Shown piece after piece: positions 18,023-29,000 of a DNA stretch of 64,000 bases (position 1 is its first letter; the number at the start of each line of letters is the position of its first letter). Made by a program: the position numbers and the translations under genes. The stretch covers positions 62,001-126,000 of the forward strand of contig CANNER010000001.1 in assembly GCA_947503715.1 (NCBI GenBank), written 5' to 3'. The DNA is from an uncultured Caulobacterales bacterium (GTDB taxonomy: Bacteria; Pseudomonadota; Alphaproteobacteria; Caulobacterales; Maricaulaceae). The notes beneath the pieces were generated by a model. That model saw nothing but the letters and a program-made list of their open reading frames with translations, ran no database searches and had not been told where the DNA came from.

Positions 18023-18471
18023 TGCGCGTTTACATCGACATGGATGGTGTGCTTTGTGATTTTGAAACGGCCTTTGCCCGAGATAAAGCACTATTTACGG
18101 ACACAGCTTACCCGCAAAGTCGTGAAGGTTTTTATTTGAACTTAAGCCTCATTCCAGGCGCTCAGGACGCTATGAACGTCCTCCTAACCGCTGATAACAT
18201 TGATCCTTTTATTTTGACCGCACCGTCAATCTACAATCCTCTGAGCTACACCGAAAAACGATTGTGGGTCGAAAAGCACTTGGGTTTTAAATGGGTGAGA
18301 AGACTTATAATTTCTCCTGATAAGTCTCTGTTGAAAGGCGACGTGTTGATTGATGACCATAATTCAGGTCGAGGTCAGGAGGGATTTGAGGGAAGGCTTC
18401 TCCATTTTGGGAGTCAACAGTGTCCTGATTGGAAAACCGTTCTTTCCACGATACCTCTTAATCGATTTTGA
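18019..18471 (+). CDS. 5'(3')-deoxyribonucleotidase-like HAD phosphatase
   Basis: This 150-aa HAD-superfamily protein starts MMRVYIDMDGVLCDFE. It has the catalytic DxDG motif, a Thr motif ILTAPS, a Lys (ISPDKSLLKG) and the acidic LIDDHNSG near the end, the layout of cytosolic 5'(3')-deoxyribonucleotidases that dephosphorylate dNMPs or NMPs. It overlaps the preceding oxygenase by 4 bases, the last gene of the operon. NMN-type mononucleotides could be side substrates, but that is speculation. About 180 bases of non-coding DNA follow before the attR repeat. Confidence 0.84.
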   Translation: MMRVYIDMDGVLCDFETAFARDKALFTDTAYPQSREGFYLNLSLIPGAQDAMNVLLTADNIDPFILTAPSIYNPLSYTEKRLWVEKHLGFKWVRRLIISPDKSLLKGDVLIDDHNSGRGQEGFEGRLLHFGSQQCPDWKTVLSTIPLNRF

Positions 18472-18650
18472 AAAGTGAAATAAAACGAAAGTGACTGCTG
18501 TACGTTAAATGGTTGTTCGTATTCAAAATACCGACTGTATGCGTTTTGCATAGCCAATGGGACACGAAAGGGGGTATAATTGGGGCTACTTTCAAATTCT
18601 TGACAGACGTAACCTATTGAAATACAAGGGCTTAACTCAAGCGTTTGAGG

Positions 18651-18683
18651 CCTCTTCTGGGCACCAGATTTTCTCTTTTTGAA
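18651..18683 (+). repeat. attR: 33-bp direct repeat, right end of the tRNA-Leu island
   Basis: This is a perfect copy of 1929-1961. Just upstream (18644-18650) it keeps a partial T-arm resemblance (TTTGAGG versus TTCGAGT). To the right, imperfect similarity to the left flank continues to about 18729 and runs into the coding frame of the next integrase remnant. This pattern is expected from tandem insertion of elements at the same tRNA target. Confidence 0.85.
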
Positions 18684-18699
18684 CTCCGTAAGTATTTGA

Positions 18700-19875
18700 A
18701 AATGCTTATTATTTCCTGAGAAAGCCTATAAGGTTGCTGACTTTGATGGGCTTTATATCAATGTCTCGAAAAGTGGTGCGAGGCTATGGCGGTTTAAGTT
18801 TAGGGTAGACGGTAAAGAAGGCCTTCTCTCTTTTGGTAAATACCCTGACATAAGCCTAAAGGAAGCGCGGGAGATGCGCGATGAGGCGCGGCGAAAAGTT
18901 GCTAATGGAATAAACCCTGCCAAGGCGAAACAAGCCGCAAAGGTTGAGAAGCTAGGTCGAACAGATCACACTTTCGCGAAATTCGCTGAAAAGTTTCTCG
19001 CTAAACAGCTCAAAGAGGGCAAATCTGAAGCCACGATCCAAAAGAAGGAATGGCTTTTACGGCTGGCGATGGATGATCTAGGCGATATGCCAATCAATGA
19101 AATCAAAGCACAAACCGTCCTTAAGACGCTAAAGAAGCGTGAAGCGCTGGGGCATTATGAAACCGTGCGACGCCTTAGGGCTACGATAAGCGCGGTGTTT
19201 CGATATGCGGTGGCGTCTGGCGTTGCTGAGACTGATCCGACCTTCGCGTTGAAAGACGCGCTTATAAAACCAACGGCGAAACACCATGCGGCCATTACGG
19301 ACAAAGACAGGCTGAAAGAGTTTCTAAGGGCGCTGGATAGCTATGGTGGCAAGGCTGAAACCAAAATCGCTTTGAACCTTCATATTCTATTCGCGTCGCG
19401 ACCGGGCGAAATTCGCAAGGCGCGATGGGATGAATTCGACTTTGAAGAGCGGGTTTGGAATGTCCCAGCGGAACGGATGAAAATGCGGGTGGCGCATAAT
19501 GTGCCGCTATCAAATGCCGCCTTGGCATTACTGGAGGAATTGCGAGAGCTGACAGGTTGGGGCGCTTTGCTCTTTCCATCACTTAGCTCTGCTGAAAAAC
19601 CAATCAGCGAGAATACACTCAATCAGGCTCTAAGGCGTTTGGGCTTCAGCGCGAAAGAAGTCACGTCGCACGGCTTTAGAACAACTTTCTCAACTTTCGC
19701 AAATGAATGCGGGCTATGGAGTGGTGACGCAATTGAGGCTTATCTCTCACATCAGGACAAAAACGCGATAAGGCGAACCTATAACCGCGCGGCCTATTGG
19801 GATGAGCGGGTGCAGATTGCTGATTGGTGGGCGGCATATGTCGAAGAGTTGCAAAGCAAGACAGACTCAACTTAA
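18700..19875 (+). pseudogene. Phage-type integrase (DUF4102 family) lacking its N-terminus and start codon
   Basis: The frame is open from just after a stop at 18697 and reads PEKAYKVADFDGLYINVSK, an almost complete DUF4102 Arm-binding domain, without a start codon. The first in-frame ATG is 18874. The rest is intact: Arg box LFASRPGEIRKARWDEFD, HGFRTTF, and YLSHQDKNAIRRTYNRAAY with the nucleophile Tyr. About 20 N-terminal residues are missing, and the break coincides with the att-like repeat, so the loss came with integration or excision at attR. A shortened protein from 18874 might still be made, but it would lack the arm-binding domain. Confidence 0.78.
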
Positions 19876-19905
19876 CAATTCTACATCTGATATAAGTGGT
19901 GTGAT

Positions 19906-20577
19906 TTGAAAGCGATCGATTATTGGCGTCTCGCGGATGAGTTGACAGTTGTACAAGGCGCACTTCTGATATGCGGTTATGACCCTTCCGAGCTTCAATA
20001 AAAAATGGGCTATGGCTCTAAAGAAAAGCCAGTCGGATATGTGGCAGTGAAGCATGCATTAGGGAGTGCCGTTAAGGCGAAAATTCTCCAAGGCAGAGAA
20101 GCGCACGTGGTAAACCCAAACGATGGAGAGTATTATCCAGATGATGATCTGGCTTTGATAAGGGTTGACGCGATTAAGGATTGGTTGCGTTCTAAAGGAG
20201 TCGTCACTCATTTCTTTTTCTTTCCTGAAGAACCTGAGGGAGAATTTTTAAGTTCCCAACACCCTCGCTACTCTCCTAAGTTGGCGGCGGCGATACGAGC
20301 TTGGCAAGCGATGGAAGGGAAAGACTTAAAGGGGAAAACCCCTAAGCAATCTGTTATAAAGTGGTTGCGCCTTCATGGTGCAGATTACGATTTAACGGAT
20401 GATGATGGGAAACCACTTGATACCGTCATCGACGAGATTGCCAAAATAGTGAACTGGAAGCCGCAAGGTGGAGCGCCTAAGACTCCAACTGGTGCAGGTT
20501 CCACAAAACCTACTGGAGTTTCGAAGACTCTAGCGGCAATTGATCAAAACTTCCAAGTCACGGCGGAGAAAAAATAG
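19906..20577 (+). pseudogene. Accessory-element protein of unknown function with an in-frame stop
   Basis: From TTG 19906 the frame reads YWRLADELTVVQGALLICG and then YDPSELQ, stops at TAA 19999-20001, and continues in the same frame from ATG 20005 for 190 residues (GYVAVKHALGSAVKAKI, HPRYSPKLAAAIRAWQAM, GKTPKQSVIKWL). The two pieces fit one family that I know beside DUF4102 integrases: an N-terminal W-x-L-A-D-E-L segment, a RVDAIKDWL segment, and a C-terminal NWKPQGGAPKTPT tail. The stop therefore looks like a nonsense mutation. Function is unknown, and the intact family may be regulatory or DNA-binding. It lies 30 bases after the integrase remnant. Confidence 0.6.
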
Positions 20578-20766
20578 ATTCGATAGAAAAAATTGACTTT
20601 GATTTGGATGCAGAAATTCCATTTTAAGTGATTGTATTTAAGAGATTATTTTTATCCCTGAGAGTTATTCGGTCGAAAGGGTGTGACGGGTTTTCGTAAC
20701 CTACCCAGCTATTAAACCTGCCAGAATTGTCGATCTTGATGTGACCAAATCACATGGAGACCATAT

Positions 20767-20973
20767 ATGTCCGACAACCCCGCATTCCCCCAAACTGGCC
20801 TAGTCCGCCTCTCTCAAATTCTATCCCCGCGTGGTCCTATACCCGTCTCTAAATCCACATGGTGGCAAGGCGTGAAGGACGGGCGCTTTCCACAACCTCA
20901 AAAGCTGGGGCCGCGTACGACCGTTTGGCGGGTGGAGGATATACGGGCGCTCTTTGAAGCTGATAACGCGTAG
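20767..20973 (+). CDS. AlpA-family helix-turn-helix protein
   Basis: This 68-aa protein has one MerR/AlpA-like helix-turn-helix: LVRLSQILSPRGPIPVSKST, then WWQGVKDGRFPQPQKLGP, and VWRVEDIRALFEA. That is the standard AlpA layout (strand, recognition helix, 'G.fP.p.kLg.r...W...di'). AlpA-type proteins act as excisionases or activate integrase expression in prophages and islands. It starts 190 bases after the previous frame and the next gene starts 8 bases after its stop, so the pair forms a small control unit of the decayed second element. Confidence 0.82.
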   Translation: MSDNPAFPQTGLVRLSQILSPRGPIPVSKSTWWQGVKDGRFPQPQKLGPRTTVWRVEDIRALFEADNA

Positions 20974-20981
20974 GGCGTCCC

Positions 20982-21416
20982 GTGAGTCTGTCCAAAGACT
21001 ATCAACGGGTGCGGTCCCATCGACCCTATACGATTGTGACGCTGGCCGAGCTTTTGGAGGTCAATCCTGCAACTATTCGGCGCTGGATAAAGTTGCACGG
21101 GTTGGACATGGCTATCACTAACACGCGCCGCCCCATCATCCTTAATGGTGCGAAGATCAAAGACTGGATGAAGGCCCGACAGGTGGCCAAGCGCCAACCT
21201 TGTGCGCCGAATGAGATGTATTGCGTCCGTTGCAAAAGCCCGCGTCAAATCATGGTGGAGACGTTTCAGATCATCCAGCGCAATGCGTCAAAGCTGAGCG
21301 TCAAAGGCGAGTGTGAGGTATGCGGTTTGACCCTTCAGCGGTTTGGGTCTGTGGCCAATCGGGCGGCGTTGGAAGCCGTTTTCTGTCCAAAACGGCCAGA
21401 CAATCCAGCGGCGTGA
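20982..21416 (+). CDS. Helix-turn-helix protein with C-terminal four-cysteine zinc ribbon
   Basis: This is 144 aa from GTG 20982, with AGGGCG upstream. Residues 15-65 (IVTLAELLEVNPATIRRWIK, then RPIILNGAKIKDWMKAR) form a MerR/excisionase-like helix-turn-helix. Residues about 80-115 hold CVRC and CEVC pairs, consistent with a zinc ribbon. I recognise no named family. It follows the AlpA-like gene by 8 bases and precedes a damaged integrase, so it is probably an element-borne regulator or recombination directionality protein. Confidence 0.65.
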   Translation: MSLSKDYQRVRSHRPYTIVTLAELLEVNPATIRRWIKLHGLDMAITNTRRPIILNGAKIKDWMKARQVAKRQPCAPNEMYCVRCKSPRQIMVETFQIIQRNASKLSVKGECEVCGLTLQRFGSVANRAALEAVFCPKRPDNPAA

Positions 21417-21478
21417 CTTGCACCTATAAGCATTCCCCATTCACCCCTTAAATGTTCACTTGGCGAAAGGTCCAACGC

Positions 21479-22371
21479 ATGACTGAAACGAATCCCAATA
21501 ATGACCGCCTGAAGCTCGACTGGATGGAAGACCTGAAAATCCGACAAGCGGACTCCACCATTGATCAAAGGCTGGCCGCGCTGGCCCAGTATGAGGCCGC
21601 GACGGGCTTGGCAGACTTTACCAGTATCAACCGTGAAAAAGTCAAAGCCTATCTGGACGCGTTACGGGCAACACCGACCCGCATGCGGACGAAACAAGCC
21701 AAGGTTCGCCACGTGCGCGGGTTCTTTGACTGGATGATTGCCGATGAACGGTTGCGCCCGAAAAAGGTCCGTAAGGCGCTTCTAAGCCTTCGCCTGAAGG
21801 ATACTGAAATCCGCGCGGGCCATGCCGTCAAAACGGTAAATTATGCGACGGTCGAGCAAATAACCGACACGATCCAAGCTATGCCCAATGCCAGCGCAGT
21901 GGAGCGCCGCAACCGCGCATTGCTAGCTTTCACCTTGTTAACGGGGGCAAGAGACGGAGCCATCATCACGATGAAGCTGAAACACGTCCTATGGGCCGAG
22001 CGTCAAGTCCTACAAGACCCGAATGAGGTGGCGACGAAGGCCAGTAAAATGATCGCAACGTGGTTCTTCCCCGTGGGGCAGGCCATAGAGGATAAGGTAG
22101 CGAGCTATCTCGCCTATCTAAAGGATGAGTTGGGTTTTTTGCCCGACGATCCGCTTTTTCCATCTACTCGAATGGGACAAGATGATCAGGACAATTTTGC
22201 GCCGATTGGTTTATCAAAAACGCATTGGGCCCGCGCCGCGCCGATGCGCAAAGTTTTTAAAGATGCATTCACCGCGCGATGATGGGGATTGGAAAGGCGT
22301 CAAAGGCCGATCCGACAATGGCTGACATTGCCGCCATGGTTGAACACGCCGTGGCAAGGCGTTTTGATTAG
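21479..22371 (+). pseudogene. Tyrosine recombinase with deleted catalytic C-terminus
   Basis: The ATG at 21479 (AAAGG upstream) opens a frame to the TGA at 22280-22282 (267 aa). The SAM-like core-binding domain and the first catalytic Arg (LLTGARDGAI) and Lys regions are present. The frame ends at FKDAFTAR, the point where relatives continue to the HxxR, H and Tyr boxes. A C-terminal tail typical of the family (DPTMADIAAMVEHAVARRF) follows at once in another frame, up to 22371. The simplest reading is an internal deletion of roughly 100 codons that removed the HxxR-to-Tyr segment, leaving an inactive recombinase. Confidence 0.65.
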
Positions 22372-23079
22372 GGGCAGGGGTGAATCTTTGCGGATTTTTC
22401 AGACGGACATCTACGCAAAAACACGAATTCCAGAATTCTTCTACGACCAGTGATGTGATTGTGATTTTAGGCTGGACTGGCAGGCCAGAACGACATCGGA
22501 TCGGTTGCTCAATGAGTAACTTTCTTATTTTGGGAAATTGGTTTTTCGTTTCTACGTTGACTCCGAAATTTACCTTGTGTTAACTATAGGTCATCTGGAG
22601 GGCGATTAAGTTATGGGCAAAGCAGATTGTTTCTGCATTATACCTAAACGGAATTTCTCTTCATTTTAAATTTTCATCTTCATGATGTTCGAATTTTTCG
22701 ATCTATCAGAAGAAGAAGTTTCACCCTAATTTGAAGGGGTGACGGTGCGCAAATTTGGGGCTGGATACATGCGAAATAGTTTTTTTAAACCCGATATAAT
22801 TCTGCCTTTCCCACTTTTCGGTCCTATCCCGTAGGACTTTCAATATGTGGGGCGCTCCAAAAATTATCTTAAATACCGGATGTGGTCGCTTTGCGGCGCT
22901 GCCGCATAAACTCGGCTGGCCGCAAAACTGCCATTTGCATTTTCAGGACGTCATCATGACGTGACCGCGAGGGGCTTTCCCTCTTTTCCTTCGTGGCGCG
23001 CAGGAAGCTCAACTCAAAATTCATTCAAAATACGCCCGTCACATTCGGGATATCCAAACAAACTTAGGGGACTATCATC
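22372..23079. other. Non-coding region upstream of the giant VCBS/RTX gene
   Basis: These 708 bases have no supported gene. The far end holds small structures: a hairpin TGCGGC-GCT-GCCGCA (22892-22906), a 15-bp palindrome ACGTCAT-C-ATGACGT (22948-22962), and a short stem GAGGG-GCTTT-CCCTC followed by TTTT (22969-22987) that could be a weak terminator or leader structure. A ribosome site (AGGGGA) precedes ATG 23080. No clear -35/-10 promoter was found by eye. The long leader leaves room for regulation. Confidence 0.5.
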
Positions 23080-26000
23080 ATGGCACTTTCAGCGACTTTT
23101 ACATCAGGTGACGACAATGTAGTGAACGCGGCCGAGCAGGCTACAGGAATTTTCTCGATATTGGGAACGGGTGCAACGCCTAACAGTACTGTTTCGTTCA
23201 ACCTTGGGGGCAATATTTTCGAGGCCATGGCTGACATGAATGGTGAGTTCAGCTTCGATCAAAATTCTATGTCAAATGGGATGCCGCCTGTCAGTTTTGG
23301 GTCTGTCGTTCAAGCCGCTTCTGACAACATTCTCTCTCTAAGTCTCAGTGATACAGGTGGTCAGACCGGGAGTGCCTTTTTGACGATTGACACGACAGCT
23401 CCGTCGGCCCCAACGATTTCGGTCAGCAACACCCTGGTTTTGGATGGCGACACGACAGATTTCGTTATCACGGTCGTGTATAATGAGTTGATGGATGAGT
23501 CAGCCGGTAATGAGCCGTCTGTTTCACTCTCTGCGGTTCCTGCCGGTTTTACCTCACCGACTGGGGTTTGGACAAATGACGGGATGGTTTCAACTTATAC
23601 CGTGACCTATTCCGTCGCGGATCTGGATGCTGAGGTTGAAGACATTGATATCACCGTGAGTGGCGGGAGAGACGTTGCCGAAAACCCGGCGGCGGGCAAT
23701 GTGGCTGTGGCAGCATTCTCAGTCGATATGGCGGCCCCGGCGCCGGGCACGCTTTCTCTGGATAATTTTCAGGATACCGGCCCAGGTAACGTGGATAATA
23801 GCGATGGGATCACATCCGATAATACGTTTGATTTGTCCCTTATGGGTCAAGATATGGATCCAACGACAACCGTTGCATATGAAGTCTCAACGGATGGCGG
23901 TATGAGCTTTACTTCAACGACTGCTGTGCAAAACGCTATTCCTGATGGCGATTACGTCTTCCGTGCCGTGGTCATGGATGACTTGGGCAACAGCTCGATC
24001 AGCAATACAGTTTCTGTGACTGTCGATACCTCTGCAGATAAAGACACCGCCTTAGAGGTCAGCTTTGCGGACATGGAAATTAGTTCGCTGGAATCCGGTG
24101 CAACGTTTATCAATGTTGTCGGCTTGGACTCTGATGCATCCGGCACGTTGACTGTAACTGACAGTGCTGGTGGCACGGCGACACTTATGAATGTGTCGTC
24201 AGCAGACCTGACTGCCGGGCAAATCGCCATGAATATTTCCGGCTTGGCTGACGGCGCACTTATGGTTGATTTCGACGTGACCGATACTGCGGGCAATACA
24301 ACTTCGGCGAGCGCTAATACCGCGGTATTGGACCAAACGCCTCCCTCCGTCGTAACGTTCGACATTGTCGATTCCTTGCTGAATGTTTTGAATAATTCCA
24401 CGACCGTATCTATCGCATTTTCGGATCCGGTGATGGGATTCACAGCCGATGATATTTCTGTCCCCGCCGATTTCACGGTCGTATTGGTATCCGGTGGCGA
24501 TGGCGACAGCGTCTTTACGGCTGTCATCACAGCGCCTTCGGGATTTGAAGGAAACCTTCAGGCTTCGATTGCTGCTGGGACTTACACCGATTTATTCGGC
24601 AATCCGGGCGAGGCTGGAGCGTCTGACATAATTCCTGTAGACACGGCAGCGCCTGCCGCCCCGACAATAGCCCTAACTGTTGACACTGGTGCTGATGGCG
24701 ATTTGGTCACGTTCAACGGTGAGGTCACTCTCACAGATGTTGAGATGGGGGCGACCGTTGAGTACTCTCTGGATAACGTGACGTTCACAACGACACAGCC
24801 TAATCTAACGGATGGATCCAACACGGTCTACGCGCGTCAGATTGATGCCGCGAATAATACCGGGCCATCAGCCTCCATCACATTCACGCTCGACACCGGG
24901 AATCCGTCCGGATTCGCGCCTTTGGCCGTGAATATTGATGAATATGTTGAGGGTGCGGACCCTGCGCCTGTCGCAGGTGATATATTGGCGACATTGGTCG
25001 CAACAGATGGTGGGGCGGCGCCTGAGCTGACCTACACGCTAGCGAATGATTTTGGCGGTGCCATTGCACTTGTCGATAATGGCGGGAATTGGACTCTTAT
25101 TGTGGCGGATCCGGAACTCTTTGATTTTGAAGACAACTCCAGTTTTGAGGTCGATCTAACAGCGACAGATACAGCGGGTAATGCGACAACGGAAATGTTC
25201 ACAATTTCGCTGAATGATTTGAACGATGCGCCCGTTATTGACGGGTCTGCCGGTGTGACCGGTGGTGTCACTGAGCGTGCGGATACGAATGAAGCCGCTG
25301 AAAATGCCCCTGCGGGCTTCGGCACGGCCGGTGCTTTCACCTTCACCGATGATGACGAAACAGACTCCCATTCCGTTTCCGTCGCCAATGTTAGTTCCAG
25401 TAATGGGTCTTTCTTGGGTGTGTTTCTCGCAGGCGCTTCGAGCCCGGCTCAGGGTGGAAATACGGGTGTTATCAGCTGGACATTCGATAATCTGGATGCC
25501 TCTGACATGGCGATTGTCGATGCTTTGCCGGAAGGTGATACAATCACGCAGGTTTACGCGGTCACGATTAATGATGGGCAGGGCGGCGTCACAACCCAGA
25601 ACGTCACAATTACGATTACGGGTACAAATGATGCCGCTATTTTTGCCGGTGACGTTTCGGGCGCTGTCGTTGAAGCGGGCGGTGTAGCTAATGCTGACGC
25701 CGGGACTCCATCTGTAATGGGCACAGTGACTGTGACGGATGTCGATACGGGCGAGACTGGTTTTCAGGCTGCGATGGCGGCAGATCTTGTTGGGACTTAC
25801 GGCACGTTCACCTTTGATGAGACATCCGGGGCTTGGACCTATTCGCTCGATAACAGCGCGGCGGACGCCCTCAATGATGGGCAGGTTGTCACGGAAACGC
25901 TGACAATTCTTTCCTTGGACGGCACGAGCCAAGATATTGATGTGACCGTTACGGGTACAAATGATGCGCCTGTTCTTGCAGCTCAGGTCGGAACTGTTGG

Positions 26001-29000
26001 TGCTGTTGAAGACGGTTCAATGGTGATGTTTGATCTGTCGGCCATTGGCTCCGATGCAGATGCGGAAAATGACGGGTCGAACCTGACATATTCGATTGAA
26101 ACAGCGCCCGGTGAGGGCTCTGCCATGGTCTCAGGAACAAACTTGATCTTCAATCCGGGTATGGATTTCCAAGACTTGGCGGCAGGGGAAACGCGTGATG
26201 TCACGGTCACTGTACTGGCCGAAGACTCGCAGGGTGAGACTTCAAATGTTCAGACAGTCACCTTCACGGTGACGGGCACAAATGATACGCCTTTCGTCGT
26301 CGCAGGTGGCGATGTTTCGGGCAGTTTATCCGAAGGTAATGACGCCATTACGGTCTCAGGGGTATTCTCTGTCACAGATGTCGATTTATCTGACGTTGTG
26401 AGTGTTTCCAATGTCTCTGTCGCCGCGACGGGTACGGGCGCCGCAGAAGCGCCAAGTGAAGCTGCGCTTCTGGCGCTCATCACAGAGCCTTCCAATCCGG
26501 AAATTGTCGGTAGTTCTGACGCCACGGATACACTCGATTGGACTTTTGCTGCCGCAGCGGGCGTGTTTGATTACCTCAATGACGGTGACGTACTGGTTCT
26601 GACTTATACCGTGACCCTATCGGATGACGCGATGCCCCCGGCGACGACAACGCAGGGCATTACAATTACGATTACGGGTACGAATGACGCGCCGGTCTTT
26701 GCTGGAGATTTAACGGGCAATGTTGTCGAGGCGGGCGGCGTCGCCAATGCCGATGCCGGGACTCCGTCTATCACCGGAACGGCCACTGTGACGGATGCAG
26801 ACACAGGTGAAGGTGGTTTCGGCCCAATTGCTGTGGCTGACCTGACCGGTGATTACGGTACATTTACGTTTAATCAATCAACAGGGGCTTGGTCCTATAC
26901 CCTCAATAACGGCACGACTGACGCTCTGAATGACATGGAAGTCGTGACAGATACCCTGACTGTCACGTCCTTGGACGGGACGCCTCAGGATTTGGTTGTC
27001 ACCATCACAGGTTCGAATGATGCGCCCGTTCTGGCGGCACAGGTCGGCACTGTTGCAGCCGTTGAAGATGGTGCGGCTGTCACGTTTGATCTCACGGCTC
27101 TGGGTTCTGATGCGGATGCTGAAGATACCGGCGCGAGCCTGAGCTACGCCATTACGACAGGTCCGAGTGAGGGCACGGCGACGATTGTGGATGGCGAACT
27201 CACCTTCGATCCGGGTATGGCTTTCCAAGACTTGGCGGATGGCGACACCCGCACTGTCACCGTGCAGGTTCAGGCGACGGATGCCCGCGCGGCGACTTCG
27301 AATATCGAAACGATTACCTTTGTTATCACGGGCACGAATGATGATCCTGTGATTGACTCCATCAATGGAAATACAGGCGTCGTTACGGAAGCGGCTGAGA
27401 CCTCCGCGACTCCTGCCGATAATGCGGGCGACCTTATGGTTTCAGGCGCGATCGGCTTTAATGATCTTGATGACGGCAATACATTTACGGCTGAAGTCCG
27501 GTCTGTCGAAATTGCAGGCGGTACAGAGCCGTCAGCAGAATTTGCTGGCGTTGATCTCCTCGCGCTGATGTCTCTTGTTGATCTTGATGCTGGCACAGCC
27601 GGTATCCAAGTTGACGAGGCTGGCGGTCTGCAGTGGACATTCACGGCGGGTGAAGATCTGTTTGATTATCTGGCGGATGGCGAGTCCATCGTCTTCGAAT
27701 ATACGCTGCGTGTCACCGACAATGACGGCGGTTTTGATGATCAGATCTTGACGATCACGGTCAATGGCGCAAATGATGCGCCTGTTGTCACAGTTATGAA
27801 TCCCGTCGACGACACCGAGGGTGATTCCCTTGACAGCGCAGGGGACACAATTGCGCCGCCGCTTCCGACCGCCGCTGACGATGTCACAATTGACCTCAAC
27901 ACATTGACGACAATCGTCGAAGTTGACGAAAGTGACACACAATTAATTGACGGTGTAACAATCTCCAACACGACATCCGCCGCTGTCCTTGCGGCTCTGG
28001 GTGGAGTCTCCGCTGGCGATATTGAAGCGCTGTTCACAATAGACGGCGATGAGGTCACATATAACCGCAATGCGCCGTTATTTGATATGTTGGGCGACGG
28101 TGAATCCATCACCGTTGATGTGACTTTTGATGTCACCTCCGGATCGGACACAGTGTCCCGGACCGTTACACTGACGATTAATGGCGCGAATGACACGCCC
28201 TACTTCATCACGCCGCTATCTGCGACTGAGGCCACAATTACCGAAGATGTCGGCGTGGATGGCATGGACAACCACGTCCGAGATTTCACGATTGAATTTG
28301 ACGATGTTGAGCTAAACGACACGCATACAGTCACGATTTTGCCATCAGGCCCGGAAACCGCTGATTATATCGGAACGTTCTCCTCAGGCTTTACAGAGAC
28401 TGCGACGGGCACAGGCACGGGCGAGGTGATTTTCCAATTCGTCGTCGCGGATTCTGTCATTGAAAACCTGACATCCAGCGATAGTTTTGTCCAAACCTAT
28501 GCGGTTTCAGTCAGTGATGGGGACGGCGCCACAATTACGCGCGAGATTGAAATTACAATCGAAGGCACAAATGACGCGCCTGTTATCACGGCGATCACGC
28601 CGGATACGGGTACAACAATTATTGAAGATCAAGCTGTCATTGAGACAGGTTCTGCGGATACGCAAAGCCTTACGGGGACAATCGACTTTGATGATGTCGA
28701 TATCAGCAGTCTGGCCATCGCGTCAGGTGTTGCCGATACGCACTCTATTACGGCCACGGTAACGGGCACGACTCTGGAAGGCGCCGCCTTTGCAGGAACG
28801 ATTCCGTCCGGTCTCCTGACCTTTAATGTGTCCGGCGCGAATGCGGCCAGCACAGTCGGTAATCAGGCGACTTGGTCCTTCGACATTACGGATGGAGATT
28901 TCGACTTCCTCGCTGCGGGCGAAGATTTGGTAATCACATATGACGTGACGGTCAGTGACGGGAATGGCGGCACATCGACGATGCCATTATCCTTCACCAT

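Larger units (their letters stand above)
1929..18683. mobile_element. Integrative mobilizable island in tRNA-Leu (integrase, Avs-like defence, mob module, NAD operon)
   Basis: This is a 16.7-kb element bounded by perfect 33-bp direct repeats. One repeat is the tRNA-Leu 3' end. The integrase lies directly inside the tRNA-proximal end. It encodes a relaxase and accessory proteins but no type IV secretion genes, so it can at most be mobilized by another element. Cargo is an AT-rich defence block (3.6-10.6 kb) and a six-gene NAD/ADP-ribose operon (13.8-18.5 kb). The boundaries are seen directly. Mobility is inferred from gene content. Confidence 0.82.

Noticed and set aside
18598-18630. TTGACA with a distant ATACAA as promoter for the second element's integrase
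   Set aside because: The -10 match is poor and the integrase lacks a start codon, so a functional call is not justified.
22380-22583. A 67-aa plus-strand open frame before the giant gene
   Set aside because: No ribosome site and no recognisable protein pattern; it appears to be chance.
22917-22932. Sigma-54-like TGGCCGCAAAACTGCC upstream of the giant gene
   Set aside because: GG and GC are 10 bases apart, but the -12 element is CTGCC instead of TTGCA and no paired TTGCA/TGCAA dyads are nearby, so the evidence is too weak to call.
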